From the NCBI GenBank assembly GCA_038321615.1, contig JBBQFC010000056.1, positions 1 through 21,493 of the forward strand: a DNA stretch of 21,493 bases, given 5' to 3'. Both the position numbers and the translations under genes were made by a program. The notes beneath the pieces are model-generated. The model had not been told where the DNA came from and made no database searches. It worked only from the letters and a program-made list of their open reading frames with translations. The stretch comes from JBBQFC01 sp038321615. GTDB taxonomy: Bacteria > Bacteroidota > Bacteroidia > Flavobacteriales_D > Cryomorphaceae. This document shows, piece by piece, positions 7,911-15,798 of this stretch (its first letter is position 1; every line of letters starts with the position of its first letter).

Positions 7911-9432
7911 CGTTATCTTTATTGAAGAAGCTACTCTCATCTTCACTGTTCATTCGCGATTGCATGGTAACGGTTTCGAACTTTTCAAATTTTGATTCAC
8001 CTTGTTTTGCATCGCCATCGAGGTAGTAGCTGTCCAGATTGTCAAATTTCGCGAATTCCCGGATGAATTTCAAGGAAACCGTTTCGAGCGAACCATTTCG
8101 GTGTTTGGCGATAATGATTTGGCCAACTCCCTGAGTTGAATTACCATCTTCATCCTGCTCAATTTGATAGTATTCAGGTCGGTAAATGAAGGATACAATG
8201 TCGGCATCTTGCTCGATCGCACCCGATTCCCGCAAGTCGCTCAATAGTGGCTTTTTATTGCCTCCACGTGTTTCTACGGCGCGGCTAAGCTGCGAAAGTG
8301 CTACAATGGGTATGTTTAATTCTTTGGCGATGGTTTTAATAGAACGCGAGATAGTGGAGATTTCTTGTTCGCGATTGCCCCCCGAAGCACCCGCCGTCAT
8401 AAGTTGCAAGTAATCGATGATGATCACGGCTACGTCATGCTTTGCCTTGAGCCTTCGCGCTTTCGCCCGCAATTCGAATACGGAAAGCGAAGGGGTATCG
8501 TCGATGTAAATCGGCGCTGTACTCAGTTTCTTGATGCGTGAGTGCAATTGGGTAAACTCATGATCTTGAAGATTTCCCTTCCGCAATTTTTCTGCAGGAA
8601 TTCCTGTTTCACTCGAAATCAATCGATTTACCAATTGCACCGAAGCCATTTCGAGGGAGAATATGCCCACGGGTATATTGAAATCTACGGCCATATTTCG
8701 AGCCATCGACAATACAAACGCCGTTTTCCCCATACCAGGTCGAGCGGCAATTACAATCATATCCGACTTCTGCCAGCCCGCTGTAACGCGGTCGAGCGCG
8801 TGAAAACCAGTAGGTACTCCGCTCACCCCATCTGGATTTTTCTTGGCTTTTTCGATGTTTTCGATTGCTTCCTTTATCACCGAACTCATTTCGCTGTAAT
8901 CCTTGCGAATGTTGCCCTGCGCAACGGTAAAAAGATCGCGCTCCGTTTTATCGAGCAAATCAAATACGTCGGAGCTTTCTTCGTAAGCATCGCGAATCGT
9001 TTCGGATGAGATGCGAATGAGCTCCCGCAGAATATACTTCTGCGAAATAATTCGTGCGTGAAACATGCTATTTGCCGAACTCGCTACGCGGTTGGTCAGG
9101 AAGGAAATGTAGTAGGCACCTCCAACCAAATCAAGTTCTCCGCGTTTTCGCAATTCGGCGGTGACTGTAAGAATATCGATGGGCTCGGAACGCTGGAAAA
9201 GGTCTTGCATAGCCGTAAAAATCTTTTGATGGCTCTCCCGATAAAAACTCTCAGGCTTCAGAATGTCGATAATGTCGTTCACAGCATTCTTCTCGAGCAT
9301 CATCGCACCGAGTACGGCTTCTTCTAAATCAGTCGCCTGTGGGGGGATTTTCCCGAGTTCATTGTTTTGAAAGGGTATATTTGATCGTTGAGCCTTGCGG
9401 GTTTCTGTCTTTTTTTGCGAAATTCCATCCAT
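7894..9432 (-). CDS. dnaB: Replicative DNA helicase DnaB
   Basis: A 512-residue hexameric 5'-3' helicase that unwinds DNA at the replication fork and recruits primase. The N-terminal helical domain begins at PPQATDLEEAVLGAMM (30-45). The linker helix (about 175-200) leads to a RecA-like ATPase domain: Walker A ARPGMGKT (230-237), Walker B IIIDYLQLM (337-345), RESGAIEQDADIV (401-413), and the arginine finger in KHRNG (443-447). Length is slightly above the usual ~450-470 because of an N-terminal basic/polar extension and an acidic C-terminal tail ending DDSPF. ATG at 9432. A consensus -7 element lies only four bases before the ATG, suggesting a leaderless or nearly leaderless mRNA. Followed by the overlapping GATase-like gene. 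Confidence 0.97.
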   Translation of the reverse strand: MDGISQKKTETRKAQRSNIPFQNNELGKIPPQATDLEEAVLGAMMLEKNAVNDIIDILKPESFYRESHQKIFTAMQDLFQRSEPIDILTVTAELRKRGELDLVGGAYYISFLTNRVASSANSMFHARIISQKYILRELIRISSETIRDAYEESSDVFDLLDKTERDLFTVAQGNIRKDYSEMSSVIKEAIENIEKAKKNPDGVSGVPTGFHALDRVTAGWQKSDMIVIAARPGMGKTAFVLSMARNMAVDFNIPVGIFSLEMASVQLVNRLISSETGIPAEKLRKGNLQDHEFTQLHSRIKKLSTAPIYIDDTPSLSVFELRAKARRLKAKHDVAVIIIDYLQLMTAGASGGNREQEISTISRSIKTIAKELNIPIVALSQLSRAVETRGGNKKPLLSDLRESGAIEQDADIVSFIYRPEYYQIEQDEDGNSTQGVGQIIIAKHRNGSLETVSLKFIREFAKFDNLDSYYLDGDAKQGESKFEKFETVTMQSRMNSEDESSFFNKDNDDSPF

Positions 9433-9436
9433 TGTT

Positions 9437-9444
9437 CAAAGATA
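9437..9444 (-). promoter_or_regulatory. Bacteroidota -7 promoter element of dnaB
   Basis: On the - strand the sequence reads TATCTTTG-AACA-ATG: an exact match to TAnnTTTG directly before the dnaB start codon. I see no good -33 TTG at the expected spacing. With transcription normally starting a few bases after the -7 box, the message would begin at or next to the ATG. Confidence 0.5.
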
Positions 9445-9484
9445 CACCCATCGGGCTGAAAGATGCCGATGACGCTGTAGGGAT

Positions 9485-10792
9485 ATGAAAAGTTTTGCAA
9501 AAAGGTTTTTAACATTTGTTCAATGCGCTGCCATGGTGTGCATTTTCTGCCATTGCGATAAGGACGAAGGCGATACGGAAGGTCCGCGGATCATTCAGCA
9601 ACTTCCGGTGGATAATCAAATTTTTAGCACCGTTGATACCATCCCATTTTTGGCGCAGATCAGCGATAATGAGTCGGTTCGGTTTGTGGAGATTTCGGTT
9701 CTCGATATAAATTTTATCCCAGTTTTGCCTAAAACAAGAATCAACTACGGAATCGGTACGGTCAATTTTGCTTTTGATTATATATTAGATGGAGCACTTC
9801 TTGAATCGGGTTCTTACGTTTTAGGACTTACCGCCGGCGATAGTCAAAATACCACTACGAGTTATCGCCAAGTATTGCTCACCGCCGTGGAGCGGGTCAT
9901 TGAGCGGTACTATGTAGCTACGGGGCAAAGCAATAATACGGTGCTCTTTAGTGGGCCAAACTTGGCTAGTATGTCGCCTGCTTTGAGTTTGCAAATGGAT
10001 CTCCGAGGCACGGCTTTGAATTACCGTCAGAATATTATTGGATTGGTAGGTGGCTCGCTTGGTGATGCTACTTTTTACGCCACCACCGATCTCGAAGTGA
10101 AGAATAATTATCCCGGTTTTGGCAATGCTGCCTTTCCGTATTTCTTGGGTCTCGAGTATTCCACGGCGTCCGAGCGATTTGTGATATTACAAAATGCTCC
10201 GCGCCTGCAAATCCTTGACCAGCTTTCCGCTCCGCTTTCGGGTGTCGATCTATTGCCATCGTACCTTCCACAGCAAGCTTGGGATGAGTCAGGATATTAT
10301 TTCGTCGACGAAAAGCAGGTGAGCGGAGTGTTGCGCTTTCTCACACGGTACTCCTATCCTGGGCTGCGGGTTGCCAGTATCGCCGTTCCGGGAAAGGTGA
10401 TTCAGGTGTTTCGTTTATCAAACGATGCGGTATTCGTTTGGGTCAATGCCCCGGGCGGAACGGAACTTTCCATTCTTAATTTAGAATCCAACCTTGTACA
10501 ACCTGTGTACCAGCGCCCCGGTGAATCGTTGAAGGACGCTATACCCATAGCGCCAAATACCTTTATGATTTCTACTTCCGGCGGACTGTACCGCTATAAT
10601 TACGGCAACGGCGGCACCGCGGTACTGCAAAGCGGCTATAGCCCCGAGCGATTGTATTATGAAGAAATTTCCGGGCGATTTTATGCCACGGATGGAGCTA
10701 CTCTTACGGCGCTCACTCCGACTGGACAAATTATTGAATCGCAGGATTTTCCAGCACCGATAAAGTTTGTAGGATTTGATTACAACCGGTGA
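9485..10792 (+). CDS. Putative lipoprotein with Ig-like and beta-propeller-like regions, function unknown
   Basis: A 435-residue exported protein I cannot assign to a named family. Residues 1-24 are a signal sequence rich in cysteine (C14, C19, C22, C24). C24 followed by DKDEGDTEGP resembles the CDKDE start common in Bacteroidota lipoproteins, but the residues before it (FCH) make a poor lipobox. Residues ~32-125 look like a bacterial Ig-like/cadherin-like domain (GPRIIQQLP..., DTIPFLAQISDNESVRFVEI). The rest is strand-rich with alternating short repeats (YYVATGQSNNTVLFSG, GLYRYNYGNGGTAVLQSG, GRFYATDGATLTAL), suggesting a beta-propeller. No catalytic motif is visible. The gene is divergent from dnaB across 52 bases and convergent with the membrane operon; tails are 8 bases apart. 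Likely surface or periplasmic binding or scaffold protein, by inference only. Confidence 0.72.
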   Translation: MKSFAKRFLTFVQCAAMVCIFCHCDKDEGDTEGPRIIQQLPVDNQIFSTVDTIPFLAQISDNESVRFVEISVLDINFIPVLPKTRINYGIGTVNFAFDYILDGALLESGSYVLGLTAGDSQNTTTSYRQVLLTAVERVIERYYVATGQSNNTVLFSGPNLASMSPALSLQMDLRGTALNYRQNIIGLVGGSLGDATFYATTDLEVKNNYPGFGNAAFPYFLGLEYSTASERFVILQNAPRLQILDQLSAPLSGVDLLPSYLPQQAWDESGYYFVDEKQVSGVLRFLTRYSYPGLRVASIAVPGKVIQVFRLSNDAVFVWVNAPGGTELSILNLESNLVQPVYQRPGESLKDAIPIAPNTFMISTSGGLYRYNYGNGGTAVLQSGYSPERLYYEEISGRFYATDGATLTALTPTGQIIESQDFPAPIKFVGFDYNR

Positions 10793-10800
10793 TTTTCCGA

Positions 10801-12021
10801 TCACTTATAAGATTCAATCGTCCAGTGAAATTGCTCTTTCAATACGGGCAGGGCTTTCCAGTCCAAAGCCTTTAGACGCAAAGTGTCCCCATAGTGAAAG
10901 GGATTTTCAAGCGAAATTATGCCATTTTCCGAGTAAGAAAAGTGTACAATCTTTTGATTTTCTGAGTAGTCGGTCAGGATCGCTTTTCCTTTTAGGCTAT
11001 CGATAGACAGTCGGAAATCTTTGAGCTCATCTTTGCGATCTTGGAAAATGATGTACCCCCTTCTGTGGATGAAGACGCGCTCGATCGACAAGGCAGAAGA
11101 TGCATCGGTGATGGCTCGAGTCGAGAGATTTACATATGCTCCATGTAAATAAGGTCTCGCTACCAGATCATCATCAATGGATTGGAACCCGGGATATATG
11201 GATTCTGCAATGGCTAATAAAATGGCAAAATAGAAAATGGCAGATCGCCAGAACTGATTTTGAACAAGCTTGGATAGGTCAAAATCAGCGGGGACTTGGG
11301 TTGATTGTTTTCGAAAAAAGAATTGCCAGAGCGCAGGAGCTGAAGGAGCAATGAGTAAAACAGACAGGAAGAACAAAAAGGTTGAGAACAGTTTTACCGA
11401 AATGTCGAAGCCAAAATTTACAGCCATTATGTTTAATAGTATTCCACCGGCGGCCAAAGCACCCATTAAACGTGTGCGGCTATGAAGCAATAGTGATCCG
11501 GCTATAACTTCAATTAGGCCAAGAAATAGATTGTAGCCATAGGAAGTCCCAATTGTGCTCCAATAAAGTATGTCGCGGTCTAACCTTCCAAAGGGTGTAT
11601 AAAGAATATTAGGTTCAGGAAGATAAAACTGGCCTTTGAATACTTTTCCAAAACCATACTTGAGAAGCTGTAAGCCCAGGTAATAAGCGATGGCCAGCCG
11701 AATAAAACCGATGTATTTTTCCCTATTGAGCGTTTGCGACAGAAGTAGAAGCGCAGCAATTAACAAGGCCATCATACCGAGAAGGGCAAAGAGCAAGAAA
11801 AAATAGGTGCTGTCTGATGAAATTCCCGGATTTTCAATTTGGATATTCAGAACGGAACGAGCCAGAAAATCGACGATCGGGAAAGTAGGAATTCCAACCA
11901 AATCGGGCTGGAAGGGCAGAGCATGGAACGGAAAGGGGATGAAAAGAACTCCGAGTAATGCGAAAGTGTAAACCGAAATGGTGAAAAAGCAATTCCAACC
12001 TTTCAATTGGCTCGAATTCAA
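10801..12021 (-). CDS. DoxX-like integral membrane protein
   Basis: A 406-residue membrane protein, third gene of a tight three-gene operon. TM helices are seen at about 13-32, 72-95, 105-122, 162-180, 185-202, 208-226 and 258-275. The central part (about 105-225) resembles the DoxX/DoxD family: RLAIAYYLGLQLLKYGFGKV, then GTSYGYNLFLGLIEVIAGSLLL and FDISVKLFSTFLFF. A soluble strand-rich C-terminal domain (about 290-406) follows, with no motif I recognise. The start is TTG at 12021, overlapping the stop of the previous gene as TTGA; an in-frame stop lies at 12043-12045 and the first internal Met is residue 83, after the first TM helix, so a non-ATG start is required. DoxX relatives have been linked to redox or quinone-associated roles, but nothing here fixes a function. 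Confidence 0.72.
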   Translation of the reverse strand: MNSSQLKGWNCFFTISVYTFALLGVLFIPFPFHALPFQPDLVGIPTFPIVDFLARSVLNIQIENPGISSDSTYFFLLFALLGMMALLIAALLLLSQTLNREKYIGFIRLAIAYYLGLQLLKYGFGKVFKGQFYLPEPNILYTPFGRLDRDILYWSTIGTSYGYNLFLGLIEVIAGSLLLHSRTRLMGALAAGGILLNIMAVNFGFDISVKLFSTFLFFLSVLLIAPSAPALWQFFFRKQSTQVPADFDLSKLVQNQFWRSAIFYFAILLAIAESIYPGFQSIDDDLVARPYLHGAYVNLSTRAITDASSALSIERVFIHRRGYIIFQDRKDELKDFRLSIDSLKGKAILTDYSENQKIVHFSYSENGIISLENPFHYGDTLRLKALDWKALPVLKEQFHWTIESYK

Positions 12022-12617
12022 TTCGGTCTTGCCATTTTGAATTTAATCAATTGTTTTCGCCCAAATGCTATCGTGATCGAAAGCGCTGCTAATAGCCATA
12101 AAGCCACAAATGGCGTTTTCGAAATCGATTTTCTTAAATTTTGATTTCCCGGCCAAAATGGGAAAGTACTATTTTCATTGCTGACTTTTTTATTTGGCTT
12201 AAAACCAACGATTTTTACTTCATCCACGGGATTGCGGAAATCAAAGGCACGCTCTAATTTTTGCCTTACTTCTTCGATGCTTTCCAAATTGTCGAGATCC
12301 GCTTGGAATCTTATTGGATTTCGACCTGCTGTCCACTTTATATTGTCCCACACCCCATATCCCTCACGGGAAATTTCGCTTACTACAAAGTAAGTGGCTT
12401 TGCCATTGATGAAGATCAAGCTATCGAGACGAACTGAAGAACCAAAAAGGGTGGGTTCGCCAAAATTCGAACCATTCATTCCGTTATTTTCATCAGCCAG
12501 AGCTAAGCCGAAATTCGTATCGCCCCCACTGTGGCTTTTGTGGAATATTAATTTTGTTTGGGCTCCCGAAGCCAGCGGAAAGGCAAAAGCGAAAGCAAGG
12601 ATGTAAAGGTTATTCAT
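12018..12617 (-). CDS. Conserved hypothetical exported protein with C-terminal TM anchor
   Basis: About 199 residues, middle gene of the membrane operon; no family recognised. The start at 12617 is preferred since it gives a good signal peptide (MNNLYILAFAFAFPLASGAQ, cleavage near GA-Q). A longer start, ATG at 12680, overlaps the upstream stop as ATGA and is the alternative; it would put 21 extra residues before the signal. The mature part contains HKSHSGGDTNFG, a strand-rich segment (SLIFINGKATYFVVSEI), a charged helix (NLESIEEVRQKLERAFDF), and one TM helix near the C-terminus (FVALWLLAALSITIAF) followed by a basic tail. The expected topology is most of the protein outside the inner membrane with a short cytoplasmic tail. 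It probably forms a complex with the two flanking membrane proteins, by inference from the overlaps. Confidence 0.62.
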   Translation of the reverse strand: MNNLYILAFAFAFPLASGAQTKLIFHKSHSGGDTNFGLALADENNGMNGSNFGEPTLFGSSVRLDSLIFINGKATYFVVSEISREGYGVWDNIKWTAGRNPIRFQADLDNLESIEEVRQKLERAFDFRNPVDEVKIVGFKPNKKVSNENSTFPFWPGNQNLRKSISKTPFVALWLLAALSITIAFGRKQLIKFKMARPN

Positions 12618-12676
12618 GGTGGGAATTTCGATATTCGCCCCATCACAAACGGCGAGCCAGAGAATGTTAAAACTGT

Positions 12677-13789
12677 TCATTTACTAAGCGGAAGATACTG
12701 CCTTTGAATTCTCGATTCGGGTTGGTATTCAAAAAAGTAGAGAAAGATCAAGAAGCTCCATTCCAGCGGTTTGAGTAAGAGATAAAGAGTGTTCGAAATC
12801 AATCTAACCCTTTTCCATTTTTCGACCGGAATTTGGAGTGCATCATAAGCCACACGCAAAGGCCTATGAATCCGCGGAAAATATGCTGCAAGCCATTCTT
12901 CAAAAGCATTGCAAATTTGAAGCTGCCGTGTAACGATGATCGGGTAGCCGTGGCGACGCCCGGTATGCAATGGCCCGACTAATTTGGGACTCCCGTAAGA
13001 AGCAATGGTACAAACGTAATCTGTTGGCGATCCAAAGAGCGCTGAATGTTTTTGGGAAAACAAGCCATCTCCGGTTTCTGTCAATGCGAGAATTATATCG
13101 TTTGGTTTTTGCCCGAAAACAGAGACAAGAAACAGAATAAGGGAGACAAATATTGGGAACGTGATTATTTGAAGCGCCAGGCCATACTTTCCAAAATAAC
13201 ATCGATAAAAAACCGAATGAAGATGACTTTCGTTCTTCATTTCTTCACTTCTGATTCGAATAAGCCGAATGGAATTATAAAGAGCTATTGAAAAGTAGAT
13301 CACGGCTTGAATCAAGGCTAAACTGATCAAGGCGAGCGGAGTAATCATTATCCAAGGTGGGTAAAAGAGAATAGCTGCCAAACCGATAATCGGGCTGAAA
13401 TGTATGAATTGAGCAGCACACAGCACGATCCCAATGGTCATCGCACTTGGAATAAGCGCCAAAGCTAATGGTCCTATTCGCTCGAATTTGATTCGGAACA
13501 GAAAGTATAAACCGATCGATACGATGAGCATAAAAAGAATTGGAATAACGAAGGCTGTGTTGAGCAGAAAACGGTCTTCACTTCCAAAAAAAATAAAAGC
13601 ATATCCAAGCGCAGGGAAAACGAGCAAGGCAATTATTTCCGATCGGCTAATTGGCGTTTTTTTCAGTTGTCCTGCATCTACAAGAATTCTCCGACCGTCT
13701 CTGAGCGTAGGTCTTAGGAAAAGGAGCCAGGCGAGCAACAAAAAGAAGGATAAGCCCAGAACACTCGCGAACACTAACACAAACTCCAT
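12677..13789 (-). CDS. DUF6688-type integral membrane protein
   Basis: A 370-residue membrane protein, first gene of the three-gene operon. It has about seven TM segments (roughly 4-25, 50-68, 77-98, 107-128, 133-150, 152-172, 205-225). A cytoplasmic or periplasmic conserved domain of ~130 residues follows, with TETGDGLFS (237-245), DYVCTIASYG (257-266), HGYPIIVTRQL (280-290), NAFEEW (294-299) and KPLEWSFLI (340-348). I recognise this pattern from Bacteroidota proteins labelled DUF6688; the number is from memory and should be checked. The family has no known role. ATG at 13789. The stop overlaps the alternative ATG of the next gene, so the operon is tightly coupled. Upstream, 138 bases separate it from the accA stop; TATCTTAA within this gap is a poor -7 candidate. 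Confidence 0.72.
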   Translation of the reverse strand: MEFVLVFASVLGLSFFLLLAWLLFLRPTLRDGRRILVDAGQLKKTPISRSEIIALLVFPALGYAFIFFGSEDRFLLNTAFVIPILFMLIVSIGLYFLFRIKFERIGPLALALIPSAMTIGIVLCAAQFIHFSPIIGLAAILFYPPWIMITPLALISLALIQAVIYFSIALYNSIRLIRIRSEEMKNESHLHSVFYRCYFGKYGLALQIITFPIFVSLILFLVSVFGQKPNDIILALTETGDGLFSQKHSALFGSPTDYVCTIASYGSPKLVGPLHTGRRHGYPIIVTRQLQICNAFEEWLAAYFPRIHRPLRVAYDALQIPVEKWKRVRLISNTLYLLLKPLEWSFLIFLYFFEYQPESRIQRQYLPLSK

Positions 13790-13927
13790 GGTTGACTAGC
13801 GATTTGAGAGGAAACGCTTAAATCACAAGGAAATTGAAAAGATTCCCAATCTTATTTTCGATCATACGGTTGGGGTGTTGATCTATTTAAGATAAGCACG
13901 AAGTATCAGCGCGAATTGAGCCGCGGT

Positions 13928-14881
13928 CTAAGACACCGAACCCATATCTGAGAACTTTTTAATTCTCCGCTCGATCAATTTTTCAGGAGTCAACTTTTTC
14001 AATCTTCCTAAATGGGTAAAGATGGCTTCTTTGACATTTTTGAACACCATATCCGGATCTTGGTGGGCTCCACCAATCGGTTCCTTGATTACCCCATCGA
14101 TCAATTTATTGCGAAGCATGTCGTTGCTCGTCAACTTCAGGGCTTCGGCGGCTTGTATTTTATGATCCCAATTGCGCCAAAGAATGGTGGAACAGTTTTC
14201 TGGAGAAATCACTGAATACCACGCATTTTCGAGCATAAGTACTTTGTCGCCTACGCCTATACCTAATGCTCCGCCCGATGCTCCTTCGCCGATGATAATA
14301 CAGATGATAGGCACGCGGAGCCTGGCCATTTCGAAAAGGTTCCGGGCGATGGCTTCGCCCTGTCCGCGCTCCTCGGCTTCCAGACCAGGAAATGCTCCGG
14401 GTGTATCTATAAAAGTCACCACGGGCCTATTAAATTTCTCGGCAATCTTCATCAATCGGAGCGCCTTGCGGTAGCCTTCGGGGTTTGGCATACCGAAGTT
14501 GCGGTATTGCCGCATCTTGGTATTAATTCCTTTTTGCTGGCCGATAAACATAATTTGCTCCCCATCTACATGGCCAAAACCTCCCACCATGGCTTTGTCG
14601 TCTTTCACGGTTCGGTCGCCGTGTAGTTCCACAAAATTGCCAGCCGTAAGATATTGGATGTAGCTCAGGGTGTAGGGTCGCTCCGGGTGTCGCGACACTT
14701 GTACCCGCTGCCAAGGCGTTAGATTCTTGTAAATTTCCGTGCGTTTAAGCCTGATTTTTTTCTCCAGGTCGCGGATGGTTTTTGTCATATCCACCTCGCC
14801 GGAGGAAGAGAGTTCATTGGCTTTGGCCAATTGTTCCATCAATTCTCCAATGGGTTCTTCAAATTCAAGCAATACCGCCAT
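13928..14881 (-). CDS. accA: Acetyl-CoA carboxylase carboxyltransferase subunit alpha
   Basis: A 317-residue cytoplasmic subunit that, with AccD, transfers the carboxyl group from biotin-BCCP to acetyl-CoA to make malonyl-CoA, the first committed step of fatty-acid synthesis. Landmarks: N-terminal helix with LTPWQRVQVSRHPERPYTL (54-72), GNFVELHGDR (81-90), RQYRNFGMPNPEGYRKALRL (124-143), the oxyanion-hole region IGEGASGGALGIGVGD (197-212), and YSVISPENCSTILW (222-235). Length matches the family. No AccD gene is in the window, which is common because bacterial acc genes are often scattered. The gene is divergent from ispE across 80 bases; it is the first of its strand there, and the unrelated membrane operon lies downstream. 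Confidence 0.97.
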   Translation of the reverse strand: MAVLLEFEEPIGELMEQLAKANELSSSGEVDMTKTIRDLEKKIRLKRTEIYKNLTPWQRVQVSRHPERPYTLSYIQYLTAGNFVELHGDRTVKDDKAMVGGFGHVDGEQIMFIGQQKGINTKMRQYRNFGMPNPEGYRKALRLMKIAEKFNRPVVTFIDTPGAFPGLEAEERGQGEAIARNLFEMARLRVPIICIIIGEGASGGALGIGVGDKVLMLENAWYSVISPENCSTILWRNWDHKIQAAEALKLTSNDMLRNKLIDGVIKEPIGGAHQDPDMVFKNVKEAIFTHLGRLKKLTPEKLIERRIKKFSDMGSVS

Positions 14882-14949
14882 ATTTGTATTTTCGAAGGGG
14901 TAAAATTAACATTAATTTCAAAAAGCTTTCCCAGCTTACACGGGCTCCC

Positions 14950-14957
14950 CATATTTG
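14950..14957 (+). promoter_or_regulatory. -7-like promoter element directly before ispE
   Basis: CATATTTG differs from TAnnTTTG only at its first base and lies four bases before the ispE ATG (CATATTTG-CAGC-ATG). The layout repeats that of dnaB. No clear -33 TTG is seen. If used, the mRNA would be leaderless or have a very short leader. Confidence 0.4.
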
Positions 14958-14961
14958 CAGC

Positions 14962-15798
14962 ATGGTTGGTTTTCCCAATTGTAAGCTCAATTTGGGCCTT
15001 CGGGTTCTAGGTAAACGCAGTGATGGCTATCATGCTTTAAACACGTGCTTCTATCCAATTCCCTATTGCGATGTAATCGAGCTGATTTCAAGACCCGAAA
15101 ATAATGCGGATACCTTCCATTTTACAGGTCTCGCTATTCCCGGCAAGGAGGAAGATAATTTGATAGCACGTGCCATTCGGCTTTTGCGTGTTGTAAGCGT
15201 TTTCCCACCTGTGGAAGTTCATTTACATAAAATCTTGCCTTCGGGAGCAGGTATCGGCGGTGGCTCGAGCGATGCAGCGCAAACACTAATTCTGCTAAAT
15301 GTGCTTTTTGAATTAGGTCTTTCCAAGGAACAACTCGCCAATTATGCATCGGCCCTGGGAAGCGATTGTCCATTTTTTATTTACAATAGGCCCAGTATGG
15401 CAAGTGGTCGGGGTGAAATATTAGAACCTGTAAAGCTCGATTTGGGTGGAATTTACGTCAGGGTCGTTGTGCCGCCCGTTCATATTTCCACGGCAGAAGC
15501 ATTTCGCCATGTGAAGCATTCGGCGGAAGCGTTTGATCCAACAATATTTGAATGCAGCCGAAGGATGGAGTGGAAGGACGCGCTAAACAACGATTTCGAG
15601 TCCTACGCATTCGAGCAGTATCCAGTATTGGAAGCGATGAAAGTTGAAATGTATCAAGCCGGAGCCTTTTATGCAGCGATGTCGGGAAGTGGAAGTGCTA
15701 TTTATGGATTGTTTGAAGCCGCGCCTACCGCCGAAATCTCCTTTCCGGAAGGGAGCGCCACTTACGCTACCATTCTGCCCGCTATTTCTGAGCTTTGA
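14962..15798 (+). CDS. ispE: 4-diphosphocytidyl-2-C-methyl-D-erythritol kinase
   Basis: A 278-residue GHMP kinase that phosphorylates CDP-ME at the 2-hydroxyl with ATP, the fourth step of the MEP (non-mevalonate) isoprenoid pathway. N-terminal NCKLNLGL (6-13) holds the catalytic lysine K8; the glycine-rich ATP loop is PSGAGIGGGSSDAA (93-106); GSDCPFF (133-139) holds the catalytic aspartate D135; SGSGSAIYGLF near the C-terminus is GHMP motif 3. The start at 14962 is chosen because it puts NxKxNL at the usual position; the frame remains open upstream but that extension overlaps accA and has no family support. The 3' end overlaps the convergent lptG-like gene by 17 bases. Its presence implies MEP rather than mevalonate isoprenoid synthesis. 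Confidence 0.96.
   Translation: MVGFPNCKLNLGLRVLGKRSDGYHALNTCFYPIPYCDVIELISRPENNADTFHFTGLAIPGKEEDNLIARAIRLLRVVSVFPPVEVHLHKILPSGAGIGGGSSDAAQTLILLNVLFELGLSKEQLANYASALGSDCPFFIYNRPSMASGRGEILEPVKLDLGGIYVRVVVPPVHISTAEAFRHVKHSAEAFDPTIFECSRRMEWKDALNNDFESYAFEQYPVLEAMKVEMYQAGAFYAAMSGSGSAIYGLFEAAPTAEISFPEGSATYATILPAISEL

Noticed and set aside
8542..9009. 155-codon open frame on the + strand
   Set aside because: Antisense to dnaB with no recognisable motif.
10789..10804. GTGAT/ATCAC hairpin between the convergent lipoprotein and DoxX-like genes
   Set aside because: Only 5 bp with a 6-base loop and no T run; it also covers a stop codon. Too weak to call a terminator.
14782..14961. N-terminal extension of ispE by 60 codons
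   Set aside because: It overlaps accA by 100 bases, is not IspE-like, and the ATG at 14962 places the NxKxNL motif at its normal position.
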